Assembly: GCF_004799685.1 (NCBI RefSeq)
Contig: NZ_CP031312.1
Span: forward strand, 62,001 to 126,000
Source: Halobellus limi
Lineage (GTDB): Archaea; Halobacteriota; Halobacteria; Halobacteriales; Haloferacaceae
Reading direction: 5' to 3'
Length of the DNA stretch: 64,000 nt
Each line of letters opens with the position of its first letter. Position 1 is the stretch's first letter. The translations under genes and the position numbers were made by a program. This document shows positions 7,798-15,807 of the stretch, piece by piece. The notes beneath the pieces were generated by a model. That model ran no database searches and was not told the origin of the DNA. It saw only the letters and a list, made by a program, of their open reading frames with translations.

Positions 7798-7815
7798 TTT
7801 TAGGCTAGCCTAAAA
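7798..7815. promoter_or_regulatory. Iron box 2 (perfect 18-bp palindrome)
   Basis: TTTTAGGCTAGCCTAAAA is its own reverse complement over 18 bp. It lies at the head of the leftward iron operon (63-aa frame, 57-aa gene, siderophore-binding lipoprotein) and matches the DtxR/Idr operator form. Confidence 0.8.
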
Positions 7816-7833
7816 GTTCATAACCGTTCCGGT

Positions 7834-7850
7834 TTTTAGGCTAGCCAAAA
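7834..7850. promoter_or_regulatory. Iron box 3 (near-palindrome)
   Basis: TTTTAGGCTAGCCAAAA differs from box 2 only by one missing T in the right arm. Its centre is about 36 bp from that of box 2, so two repressor dimers could sit on successive helical faces around the leftward promoter. Confidence 0.7.
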
Positions 7851-8114
7851 TAATTTGGCCGGTAGTCAGCAGAGTAAGTTACCCGTCGACAACGGCCACG
7901 AACCCGTCGATTCGGTCGAATTCCGGTCGAACCTCCAATCGAACCTCCGATCGGACAGCCAGGCGCATCGTGGCGCGGGGAACCTGCGGTCGGTCTCGCG
8001 TCGCAGTCGACCACTCCCTGTTCAGCGGCTCTCTCCCGGCTCCGCGTCCGAGGCGGTGCGGCCCGCAGTCGTACCCAGTAGAGCCACGTAACCGTTCAAA
8101 AGAGTGTCGATTTT

Positions 8115-8128
8115 TTAGGCTTACCTAA
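8115..8128. promoter_or_regulatory. Iron box 4 (orphan)
   Basis: TTAGGCTTACCTAA has TTAGG/CCTAA arms with a 4-nt centre. It lies downstream of the dehydrogenase stop (8274, leftward gene) and no gene start is visible in either direction close by. Confidence 0.65.
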
Positions 8129-8273
8129 CACCCGGGGTGCACGTACCGCTCGCCGTGCAGTCGTGAGAACAGTGGGACCGAAGACCGGCGGTCGGGTCCA
8201 CTGCGCGTCTCGGTTGCCATCGGAACGGCGACGGGAAGGCCGGCGACGTCCATCTCGGCGCCGACGCGCGCGA

Positions 8274-9203
8274 TCACAGGACCCTGTTGACGGGGTCCGA
8301 ACCCGCTCGGATCCGTCGGACGCCCTCCCGAACGACGTCGGCGACGTTCCGGTAGTAGTCCCTCGTGATCGAACCCGCGTGCGGCGTGAGGATCACCTCG
8401 TCCATCTCCCACAGCGGCGACGACTCGGGGAGCGGCTCCGTCTCGAAAACGTCCAGCGCTGCCCCGGCGATCGTACCCTCCTCGAGCGCCGTCACCAGCG
8501 CGTCCTGATCGACGACGTCCCCGCGGGCGACGTTCAGGAGATACGCGTCCTCGCGCATCGCCGCCAGGACGTCACCATCGATCAGCCCCCGGGTCTCGTC
8601 GGTGAGCGGAACCGCCAGCGCGACGAACTTCGCGTCGGAGACCGCTCGTTCCAGCTCTGACGGCGTGTAAACCCGTCCGACGCCCGGTTCGGGCACCGGC
8701 GTCCGGCGGACACCGTCGACGTCGAGCCCGAGTCCCGTCAGTCGGTCGACGATGCCCCGTCCGAGGCTCCCGAGACCGACGACGCAGGCCCGTTCGCCCG
8801 CGACCGTCCAGGCCTCGTCCCAGGCCGGCTGTGACCAGCGGTTCCGCCGTTGGTTCGCCGCGTGTTCGTGGAGGCGCCGTGCGAAGGAGAGGACGTACCC
8901 CGCGACGGTCTCGCCGATCGCGTCCCCGTGGATTCCGGTGCTGTTCGTCAGGACGACCCCCTCCTCGCGGAGCCGGTCCCGCGGAAAGCGATCGACACCC
9001 GCCAGAACGGAGTGGATCCACTCGACGTCGAGAAACCGCTCCCGGTACTGGAACGTCACGACCGCGTCGCAGTCGACGACCGGATCGGTCGAGCCGTCGA
9101 TCACGGTCGTTTCGACCGGCGAGTCTCGGAGGGCGTCGAGCAGTCGCTCCGGCGGGAACAGCGCCGAGACCGACTCGTCGATTGCGAGCGCGTCGAGTTG
9201 CAT
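8274..9203 (-). CDS. D-isomer-specific 2-hydroxyacid dehydrogenase
   Basis: A 309-residue NAD(P)-dependent oxidoreductase interconverting a 2-hydroxyacid and a 2-oxoacid in the cytoplasm. The Rossmann motif VVGLGSLGRGI is at 141-151. Catalytic residues of the family are present: Arg227 in NVARGDVV, Glu256 in DVFETEPLP and His275 in TPHAGS. The substrate-domain signature NSTGIHGDAIGETV is at 87-100. The start MQLDALAIDE at 9203 is preferred to an in-frame codon 75 bp upstream because homology begins there. Haloarchaea carry many such paralogues and the substrate (for example lactate, glyoxylate or phosphoglycerate) cannot be assigned. It stands alone between the iron region and the phosphoesterase. 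Confidence 0.92.
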   Translation of the reverse strand: MQLDALAIDESVSALFPPERLLDALRDSPVETTVIDGSTDPVVDCDAVVTFQYRERFLDVEWIHSVLAGVDRFPRDRLREEGVVLTNSTGIHGDAIGETVAGYVLSFARRLHEHAANQRRNRWSQPAWDEAWTVAGERACVVGLGSLGRGIVDRLTGLGLDVDGVRRTPVPEPGVGRVYTPSELERAVSDAKFVALAVPLTDETRGLIDGDVLAAMREDAYLLNVARGDVVDQDALVTALEEGTIAGAALDVFETEPLPESSPLWEMDEVILTPHAGSITRDYYRNVADVVREGVRRIRAGSDPVNRVL

Positions 9204-9376
9204 ACCCCCCAGTGAGTCGAGACACCAGCTAACAGTTTCCCTTCGAAGGGCGCGATCGGAGCGTGTGTGAGTCCTCAACCGCGGGGCGAAACCTGTCGGC
9301 GCTCACGCCGCCGGCGTCCGACTCGTCGGGTTGATCGGGAACCGGGGTTCGGTGCGGACTCCCGATGCGGCGCCGC

Positions 9377-10144
9377 TCAGTCGGAGAGTCTGACCCGATG
9401 CTCCGTCCCGTCGCCCGCGTGGTGCTCGCAGACGGTCGTCTCGCCGGTTCGAAGCACGGCGAACGCGCCCGTTTCGCCGCGCGGGTTACGGCGCTTGTTG
9501 AACGAGTCGACGGTGAAGTGTGGGAGGCCGTCGACGTCGTCGTAGTGCCAAGCGTGGAGGTGTCCGTTCACGACGGCGTCGATCCGGTCCGAGGCGGGGT
9601 CGAGAAGCGCTCGAACGTCTCGCTTGTTGCCGCAGAAGGCCTCTTCGGGGTGTTCGCCGAACCAGTAGTTGTCCCCCACGGGCCGGTAGTGGACGGGGTG
9701 GTGGACGAAGACGACGGCGTCGCGGAGGCGCGCCGCGGCGTCCGCCAGGGCGTCGAGTTGGACGGCGTCGACCTCGCCGCGGCTCCCGGAGAGTCGCGGG
9801 GCCGAGGAGTCGAGGAAGACGCGGTCGTCGTCGGAGCCGATCCGCCAGCGGTCGTTCCCCACGAGTTCCTCGAACGTCTCGAGGTCGAGGTGGTCGACGT
9901 CGTGGTTACCCGGGACGACGCGGTAGGGGACCGGGAGGTCGTCGAGGCGGTCGACGAAGCGGGCGAGCAGACGGCGGTCGGCGTCCGGGCCGGCCCCCGC
10001 GACGACGTCGCCGAGGATGACGAGTTCGTCGGGGTCGTGCGCGAGAAACCGCTCTGTGGCCGCCTCGAAGGCGTCGAACAGCGGACCTGCGCTCTCGGGA
10101 GCGAGGTGGAGATCCGAGACGACAGCGACGGTGTCGCCGGTCAT
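9377..10144 (-). CDS. Calcineurin-like metallophosphoesterase
   Basis: A 255-residue phosphoesterase with the full dinuclear metal motif set: DLH (Asp11, His13), GDVV (Asp46), GNHD (Asn80, His81), HHPVH (148-152) and NGHLHAWH (His195, His197). The pattern resembles 3',5'-cyclic-nucleotide phosphodiesterase (CpdA-like) and Icc-type proteins, as well as general metallophosphatases. The gene ends the leftward run that begins with the cyclase-methyltransferase gene and the GNAT gene, with 25 bp between it and GNAT. That position next to a nucleotide cyclase makes cyclic-nucleotide hydrolysis an attractive, but unproved, role. Confidence 0.9.
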   Translation of the reverse strand: MTGDTVAVVSDLHLAPESAGPLFDAFEAATERFLAHDPDELVILGDVVAGAGPDADRRLLARFVDRLDDLPVPYRVVPGNHDVDHLDLETFEELVGNDRWRIGSDDDRVFLDSSAPRLSGSRGEVDAVQLDALADAAARLRDAVVFVHHPVHYRPVGDNYWFGEHPEEAFCGNKRDVRALLDPASDRIDAVVNGHLHAWHYDDVDGLPHFTVDSFNKRRNPRGETGAFAVLRTGETTVCEHHAGDGTEHRVRLSD

Positions 10145-10169
10145 CGGCCCGAGGCAAAGAGGCGGGAGG

Positions 10170-10721
10170 TCATCGGTCCGAGCCGTCGTAGTCGTCGACG
10201 GCGATCCCGTAGTACACCGTGTCGACGCCCTCGCCCCTGTCGTCCTCGATGCGGGTGAGGAGCTCGAACCCGAGGTCCTCGAGGAGGTCGAGGTGGCGGT
10301 CGTTCGAGTCCCACGTGCGGGTCGTCACGTACGGTTCCCGAGCGTCCTCGGGGACGTCGGTCAACAGTTCGTGGTACAGTCTCCGAGCGTAGCCCTCACG
10401 TCGGTGTGCGGGGTCGACGATGATCGTCGAGACGTAGTCGGAGGGCGTGTACGCGCCGAGTTCGTCGATGGCGTAGCCGGGACGGAACGAGAGGAATCCC
10501 AGGACGTCCTCGCCGTCGTACGCGAGGACGAACGACTGGTCGATGCACTGCTCGAAGTACTCGTCGAGCGCGTCGTTCCGCTGTTCGTCGAGGCCGTCGG
10601 TCTGGGTCGTTCCCTGGCGGGCCGAGAGCGGCGGCACGAACTCGTCCTCGGCGGCCGCGAGCAGCCGCCGGATCTCGTCGGCGTACTCGCGCGGATCGGC
10701 CACGTATTCGACAGTCGTCAT
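10170..10721 (-). CDS. GNAT family N-acetyltransferase
   Basis: A 183-residue acetyl-CoA-dependent acetyltransferase. The core acetyl-CoA-binding segment is VSTIIVDPAHRREGYARRLYHELL (about 98-121), with the R/Q-x-x-G-x-G/A type loop RREGYA. A preceding strand FVLAYDGEDVLGFLSFRPGY and the C-terminal GFELLTRIED complete the fold. The ATG at 10721 lies 2 bp after the stop of the cyclase-methyltransferase gene, so the two are surely co-transcribed and probably translationally coupled. The acceptor substrate is unknown; possible partners are a small molecule, or a protein of the same system. Confidence 0.9.
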   Translation of the reverse strand: MTTVEYVADPREYADEIRRLLAAAEDEFVPPLSARQGTTQTDGLDEQRNDALDEYFEQCIDQSFVLAYDGEDVLGFLSFRPGYAIDELGAYTPSDYVSTIIVDPAHRREGYARRLYHELLTDVPEDAREPYVTTRTWDSNDRHLDLLEDLGFELLTRIEDDRGEGVDTVYYGIAVDDYDGSDR

Positions 10722-10723
10722 CG

Positions 10724-12286
10724 TTACGCCTCGGTTGGAGCCGCGATCACGTATATCCGGTGGACTGTGACGTCGGTGGGGTCGAGTTGCTTTCGCGCGC
10801 GCTGCTTGAACTGCTCGCGGAAGATCTCCCGCTGGGACTCGCTCTGCAGGCGTTCGCAGTAGGCGTTCAGACTCGCCTCCGCGAAGTCGTCGACGATGGT
10901 GTCGGGGGCGGTGTCGTTGTCGTCTTTCATCCGGATGGGATCGAACCCGTGCCCCTCCAGTAAGTCCCCCATCTCGTCGGTGTTGTAGTAGATGAGATCC
11001 AGCGGCGGATTGAGGTTCTCGAAGTAGGCGTCGTAGTCGAAGTCGTCGAGCACCTCGACCGCGACCTGGTGGAGTTCCTTGTAGGTGCCCTCGTGACCCT
11101 GGTGGACGGCCAAGAGCCCGTCGGAGTCGATAAGCTTCCGGAGGTTGGCGTACGCCTCGTGTTGGCCCTCGACCCAGTGCATCGCCGCGTTCGAGAAGAT
11201 CAGGTCGTAGCGGCCGATCTCCTCGTCCGGGCAGTACTTCTCGATCTTCTCGTAGCTGTACTCGATGTCGAGGTGCTCGGGGCTGTGTTCGGTCCGGGCC
11301 TTCGCGATCGCCGATCGGGAGGAGTCGATCCCGACGACCGACGCGTCGGGGTACCGCTCGGCCAGTCGCTCGGTCACCTTGCCGGTGCCGCAGCCGACGT
11401 CGAGGATGTGCTCGGGGTCGAACTCCCGAGTCACCGTCGCCGACTCGATGAATCCGAGGAGTTGGACCGACTGCTGTTCCTGGATCGTCGAGTGCTCCTC
11501 GTAGCGGTCGGGGTTGCGGAACAGCGCCCGGTCGTCGTTGATCCGCTCCAGACAGGCGTTCGTGAAGTGGTTGAGAAGCGCCCCGTCCATGTAGCGCTCG
11601 TCCTGCGTGTACGCCTGCGTGAACGCGTTGAGCGCCTCCTCGTAGTTCTGGTTGGCGAACTCGCGCGTCCCCTCGTTGAACAGGTGGATGTACTTCTCGC
11701 TGAACTTCGTCGTATCGCAGAGGTGGAAGACGTCGAGGTTCCGGCGGATTCCCCGGAGGCTCTGATCGGGGATCCGCCGCCCGACGTAGCCGTCGGGGAG
11801 TTCGTGGACCGACGTCGAGTTGTACGTGGTCTCGTCGGCCAGGATCGAGGCGTCGTACTCCTTGCACAGCCCTTCGAGTCTGGCCGCGATGTTCACGCTG
11901 CGGCCGATGACGGTCGAATCGATGTCGGCGAGCGTGGTCTCGTTGACCGGGCCCGTCGCGATGCCGATACCGACGTTGACGGATCCGAACCGACGGTCCA
12001 TACCGTTCTGGTCGTTCGTGTGCCGGTGGATCTCCGTCGCCGCGTTCAGCGCGCTCTGACCGGGGGAATCGCCCCGAAAGACGGCCATAATCCCGTCGCC
12101 GACGACCTTGTCGATCACCCCGCTGTGTTTCTCGACCACGGTGCGGACGTGCCCGAAGAGCTCGTCGAGCATCTCGCTGATCTCGTCGTCGCCGTAGTTG
12201 TCCAAGAGAAGCGTGAAGTTCCGCACGTCGAGAAAGAGCACCGAGACGGGATCTCCCCCGTCGTCGGGCGGCGAGTCGGCAGTCAT
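10724..12286 (-). CDS. Class III (IIIb-type) nucleotide cyclase - TPR-like - SAM methyltransferase fusion
   Basis: A 520-residue protein with two catalytic domains. Residues about 12-190 are a class III cyclase homology domain: metal Asp20 in FLDVRNFT and Asp64 in VVGDGIMAVF, adenine-specifying Lys60 with Thr125 (TVIG, the class IIIb pair), and transition-state Asn132 and Arg136 in SVNIAARLEGL. Residues 203-249 are a TPR-like helical pair (FNEGTREFANQNYEEALNAF). Residues about 285-415 form a class I SAM methyltransferase with motif I ILDVGCGTG (294-302), an acidic strand-2 end in VVGIDSS, and DLIFSNAAMHWV, resembling trans-aconitate methyltransferase types. The C-terminus is helical. The start at 12286 is preferred because the longer frame has no conserved sequence. 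No membrane segment is seen. It would make cyclic AMP and methylate an unknown acceptor. Confidence 0.88.
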   Translation of the reverse strand: MTADSPPDDGGDPVSVLFLDVRNFTLLLDNYGDDEISEMLDELFGHVRTVVEKHSGVIDKVVGDGIMAVFRGDSPGQSALNAATEIHRHTNDQNGMDRRFGSVNVGIGIATGPVNETTLADIDSTVIGRSVNIAARLEGLCKEYDASILADETTYNSTSVHELPDGYVGRRIPDQSLRGIRRNLDVFHLCDTTKFSEKYIHLFNEGTREFANQNYEEALNAFTQAYTQDERYMDGALLNHFTNACLERINDDRALFRNPDRYEEHSTIQEQQSVQLLGFIESATVTREFDPEHILDVGCGTGKVTERLAERYPDASVVGIDSSRSAIAKARTEHSPEHLDIEYSYEKIEKYCPDEEIGRYDLIFSNAAMHWVEGQHEAYANLRKLIDSDGLLAVHQGHEGTYKELHQVAVEVLDDFDYDAYFENLNPPLDLIYYNTDEMGDLLEGHGFDPIRMKDDNDTAPDTIVDDFAEASLNAYCERLQSESQREIFREQFKQRARKQLDPTDVTVHRIYVIAAPTEA

Positions 12287-13207
12287 ACGCACTCGGTTCT
12301 CCCGGGGGAAGCAAAAGTCATCGGGATGCGTCGCGAGTACCGTGTGGTCCGAAGCGAAACCGCTGATGAGGAACAAGCGGGTCTCTATCAGCTCCGTGTC
12401 GATGTGTCGGAACGGATGGGCACCTCGCTCGTGGCGTCCCTGCGATAGATATCAGCAGCCGCAATGCCTAATTGATAAATTTTGTATACTATTTCGATTT
12501 TTGATTTGTTGGTGCACAGAACGGTTAGTCGCGATTCGAACGAATCACTTCTAAGAAGCGGTATCCGGCGACAAGACCTCTTTATTGCGTATTCTCTATC
12601 TGCCTCGAGAAACACGACATCGATGAGGCCGTATTTCTCGTTGATACCTCTACACTGCTTTTAGACGCTGATAGCACCCGTTTTTAGATACGAACGCCAC
12701 CAAGATCACAAAGGACGCCAATAATATTGATTAAAAAGTATGTATCTATATTTTTCAACTATCGTATTGTTCTGCCGCCCCGAGCGAGTTACAACTGACG
12801 AGTGGATGCAGTCGTTCGCCTTCACACAGGGTCAGCTATAGTAGCGTTTGCAACTAATTGCTCATCCGATCGCACGCTGTCGTGCGATTGAGTGAGTGAA
12901 GACTTGCAAACACTACTATAATTCGAACGACTCCGGGACATCGTTTGGGCGGGGACGAAAGAACGCAAGCAGGGTATGAACTCCTGAGAGCACCACGCGG
13001 ACTCGCCGCCATCGCTTCAAGACGCTCCCGTCGACGATCGGAGGGAGGCAGGCGTCGCTACAGCGTCTCCGCTCGTATGTGCGCCGGTCCGTATTCAAAG
13101 AATATATATGTTGTTGTCGTGTGAATCCGGAACGAGGGGTCGGAAAGTTCCCAATCCCATGATTGTCGTGCCGATCCCTCTCCCCCCTTTAGAAGCGTAC
13201 CTCGCTA
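12287..13207. other. A/T-rich gap with a MITE-like element
   Basis: About 920 bp with no convincing gene. Short open frames here lack any protein-like character. The stretch 12440-12780 is strongly A/T-rich. The only clear structure is the 84-bp inverted-repeat element at 12837-12920. Confidence 0.5.
12837..12920. mobile_element. MITE-like palindromic element, copy A
   Basis: An 84-bp unit (including flanking TA) with terminal inverted repeats TAGTAGYGTTTGCAA. It matches the reverse complement of the unit at 25822-25905 almost throughout, including inner blocks CTTCACTCACTC and GATCGGATGAG. Each copy is bordered by TA, which would fit a TA target duplication of the kind made by IS630/Tc1-like transposases. 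It encodes no protein. Confidence 0.65.
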
Positions 13208-13870
13208 TTAGCCGATGATCTTGCTCGCAGACGGGGAGTGAATGTTTGCATCGATCATATATCGGCGTACGGTCTCGCTCGAAACCTCCATATCGATTTT
13301 CTCGCTCATCTCGGCGAACGTCTCACAAGAGTTGTACAAACACCGAAGGTAACCGCTGTCTTCGAACGGAGGCACCGATTCGTCCCGAACGGCTTCGGGA
13401 TCTGTGAGATCGCTCGGCCCGCCATCCGACGCGGGTGCGTCCGACTCACGAGACGTTGCGCCACCGTAACGAGCGTCCGTCAGGCTCTGCCCGCGGTTCA
13501 CTATCTTTAGCGTGACCCGCAACACCCCGTTTTCAAAACGCGTCTCGGTGGGCACTACCCCCGGATTCTGATCACTGGGTCGACGGTCACTGCCGCACTC
13601 CGCCGGGGTGAACTCCGAACATATCGACGATCGGAACGTGAGCGACAGCCCCTGGTCGTCGATCGAAGACGAACTGAGTTCGAGAGTCGATTCGCCGCCC
13701 ATCGAGGGGAGATTGTGAAACGGCGTCGAGATCTCTATGGTACCCGCGAGCGGATCAGAACCCCTCCTTTCGGCGACGACGTCGACGTGGTGGACTGCCC
13801 ACCCATCCGAATCCAACTGCTCGACGACATCCGCAAGCGCCCCGAACCACGAAGACATCTGTGTCGACAT
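13208..13870 (-). CDS. Hypothetical protein with C-terminal HTH-like segment
   Basis: A 220-residue protein I cannot assign to a named family. The N-terminal part (about 1-125) alternates strands and short acidic loops (SWFGALADVVEQLDSDGWAV, GTIEISTPFHNLPS). A Ser/Asp/Pro-rich linker follows (about 135-165). The C-terminus PPFEDSGYLRCLYNSCETFAEMSEKIDMEVSSETVRRYMIDANIHSP reads like a DNA-binding helix-turn-helix in which SSETVRRYMID would be the recognition helix; similar ends occur in haloarchaeal proteins of unknown role. The ATG at 13870 is chosen, but a TTG six codons upstream is nearer the TATA-like TTATTTAAAC around 13926-13939. It stands alone. Confidence 0.7.
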   Translation of the reverse strand: MSTQMSSWFGALADVVEQLDSDGWAVHHVDVVAERRGSDPLAGTIEISTPFHNLPSMGGESTLELSSSSIDDQGLSLTFRSSICSEFTPAECGSDRRPSDQNPGVVPTETRFENGVLRVTLKIVNRGQSLTDARYGGATSRESDAPASDGGPSDLTDPEAVRDESVPPFEDSGYLRCLYNSCETFAEMSEKIDMEVSSETVRRYMIDANIHSPSASKIIG

Positions 13871-14060
13871 CTCCTCGATTCCACTCAATCAGCAGGATCA
13901 GTTACCCATACGTACCCAATAGTGAAGTTGTTTAAATAAGGATCGCGGCCTTATCCACGCGTTCGATCCAGTCTGCGTCCGATATCCCCCTCAGTAATCC
14001 TCTCAGTACAACCGAACTATCCCCACGTCGATAGAGAAACCGAGACCGGAGGTCGTCCAG

Positions 14061-15026
14061 CTACTCGGAGTGGCCGCGCGCTTCCAGTTCCTCTGCGATC
14101 GCCGGCGCCACCTCGTGGAGGTCCGCGATCACCGCCCAATCGGCCTTCTGGATGATCGCCGCCTCCGGGTCCGTGTTGATCGCTAGGATGTTCTCCGCCC
14201 CCTTACACCCCACCATGTGCTGGACCGCACCGCTGATCCCCGCGGGGATGTAGATTTCCGGCGCGATCTTCGCTCCCGTCTGCCCGATCTGGTCGTCGTG
14301 CGGCCGCCATCCCTCGTTGACCGCCGCGCGCGAGGACCCCAGCGCCGCGTTCGGCACCCGCTCGACCAGCGCTTCCAGTTCCGAGAAGTCCCCGTCGGTT
14401 CCACGACCTCCGGAGACCACCACCCGGGCCTCCCCGAGCGGCACGCCCTCCACGTCGGATTCCTCGACCGACGTCAGTTGCACCCGCAGGTCGCCGTCCG
14501 CGAGGTCCGGCGCGAACGCCTCGACAGCGGCCGCGTCGCCGCCGGTCGCCGAGGCCGATACCTCGTTAGCCGCCACCGTCAGCAGGTTCGTCTCCGCCGT
14601 GAGCCTCGAATGCTCGATCAGCGTCCCGCCCCACCGCTGGCGGGTCAGCTCGTAGGAGTCGCCCACTTCCACGTCCGTGACCTCCGCCGCCATCGTCACG
14701 TCCAGCTTCGAGGCCGCGTGCGCCAGCTTCTCCGCGCCTCGATCAGTCCCCGGCGCGATCACCGCTTCCGTGCCGACCTCTTCAGCGCACTGCACGACCG
14801 CGCGACCGTACGCTTCCGGCGCGTACTCCTCGAGGCTGTCGACGGCGTGCAGCGTCTCGACCCCGTGGTCGCCGGCCTCGCCAGCGACGTCTTCGGCACC
14901 AGCCCCGAACGCGATCGCTTCCAGCGGTTCGCCGGCCTGGTCGGCGACGTCACGCGCCAAAGCCAGCGCCTGCAACGACACGTCGTCCAGTCCTTCCTCG
15001 TCGTGTTCGACGAGCGTGAGTACCAT
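14061..15026 (-). CDS. etfA: Electron transfer flavoprotein, alpha subunit
   Basis: A 321-residue ETF alpha subunit that binds FAD and passes electrons from flavin dehydrogenases towards the respiratory chain. The C-terminal FAD domain is clear: RVVVSGGRGTDG, GWRPHDDQIGQTGAKIAPEIY, IPAGISGAVQHMVG and ILAINTDPEAAIIQKADWAVIADL. The N-terminal domain (1-190) is the usual open alpha/beta unit. The start lies 1 bp after the etfB stop, so the subunits are translationally linked. Being downstream of the dimethylglycine/sarcosine dehydrogenase-like gene, it is the likely dedicated electron acceptor for that enzyme. Confidence 0.96.
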   Translation of the reverse strand: MVLTLVEHDEEGLDDVSLQALALARDVADQAGEPLEAIAFGAGAEDVAGEAGDHGVETLHAVDSLEEYAPEAYGRAVVQCAEEVGTEAVIAPGTDRGAEKLAHAASKLDVTMAAEVTDVEVGDSYELTRQRWGGTLIEHSRLTAETNLLTVAANEVSASATGGDAAAVEAFAPDLADGDLRVQLTSVEESDVEGVPLGEARVVVSGGRGTDGDFSELEALVERVPNAALGSSRAAVNEGWRPHDDQIGQTGAKIAPEIYIPAGISGAVQHMVGCKGAENILAINTDPEAAIIQKADWAVIADLHEVAPAIAEELEARGHSE

Positions 15027-15027
15027 C

Positions 15028-15783
15028 TCAGACCACCTCCAGTTCTTCGAGCACGTCCACGACGTCCTCGGCCGCCTCCGGGCTCTCCCCGAGGATCTCC
15101 GCCGGACTGTCGTCCGTCTCCGGCACTTCCAACTCGACCAGTTCCAGATCGTCCTCGCGCGGGTCGGGCTCGCTCTGTGCGACGGAGGCCTTCCGCGCCT
15201 GCATCTTCGCCCGCATCGACGGATACCGCGGCTCGTTCAGGCCCTCTTTCACCGTGATCACCGCGGGCAGGTCCACCTCGTAGACTTCCGACCCGCCCGG
15301 AATCTCCCGTTTGGCCGTCGCCGTCCCGCCGTCGACGTCGAGGTCTTTGATGCCCGTCACGCAGGGCAGGCCGAGTTCTTCCGCGACGCGAACGCCCACC
15401 TGGTGGTTCGCCGCGTCCGCCGACTCGTTGCCGAACAGCAGCAGGTCGAACTCCGTGTCGCTCTCCTCGACCGCTTCAGCGATGGCTTCCGCCGTCCCCG
15501 CGGGACCCCACTCGGCGTCCCCGCCATCCAGCAGAATCCCGTCGTCGGCCCCCATCGCGATCGCCGAGCGGAGTTGCTCGGTCGCTTCCTCCTCGCCCAG
15601 CGTCAGCACGGTCACGTTCCCCCCGTGCTCTTCGACGAGTTGGACGCCCTCCTCGACCGCGCACTCCTCGTGGGGGCTGAACGTGAACCCCAGCGACGTC
15701 GTGTCGATGTCGAGGTTATCGTCAGTGAGCGATACCTTCGCGCCCGTCTCCGGTACGCGCTTGATTGCTGTGAGTATCTCCAT
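15028..15783 (-). CDS. etfB: Electron transfer flavoprotein, beta subunit
   Basis: A 251-residue ETF beta subunit. Recognisable stretches are MEILTAIKRVPETGAKVSL at the N-terminus, FSPHEECAVEEGVQL, AIAMGADDGILL, DLLLFGNESADAANHQVGV (the nucleotide-binding loop region) and the family signature LPAVITVKEGLNEPRYPSMR near 175-195. Length matches the family. It forms an operon with the oxidoreductase upstream (24 bp gap) and etfA downstream (1 bp gap). ETF beta normally carries AMP and forms the heterodimer with EtfA in the cytoplasm. Confidence 0.96.
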   Translation of the reverse strand: MEILTAIKRVPETGAKVSLTDDNLDIDTTSLGFTFSPHEECAVEEGVQLVEEHGGNVTVLTLGEEEATEQLRSAIAMGADDGILLDGGDAEWGPAGTAEAIAEAVEESDTEFDLLLFGNESADAANHQVGVRVAEELGLPCVTGIKDLDVDGGTATAKREIPGGSEVYEVDLPAVITVKEGLNEPRYPSMRAKMQARKASVAQSEPDPREDDLELVELEVPETDDSPAEILGESPEAAEDVVDVLEELEVV

Positions 15784-15807
15784 AAGTGTGTGCTCCGTCT
15801 CCTCCCG

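Larger units (their letters stand above)
7796..8273. other. Iron-regulatory intergenic region with three iron boxes
   Basis: About 480 bp without a convincing gene. It holds iron boxes 2, 3 and 4. A tandem TCGAACCTCC repeat occurs near 7927-7948. A 78-codon rightward frame from a TTG at 7855 is possible but has no family resemblance. Boxes 3 and 4 therefore have no clear target. Confidence 0.5.

Noticed and set aside
4961-7808. Long rightward open frames over the iron block
   Set aside because: They are Arg-rich and antisense to the binding-protein, conserved-protein and DtxR genes, which have clear motifs.
7855-8091. A 78-codon rightward frame beside iron box 3
   Set aside because: TTG start, no family resemblance and repetitive Ser/Arg content; placement alone is not enough.
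12916-13098. A leftward 60-codon frame next to the MITE-like element, considered as a transposase remnant
   Set aside because: No transposase motif could be seen in any frame.
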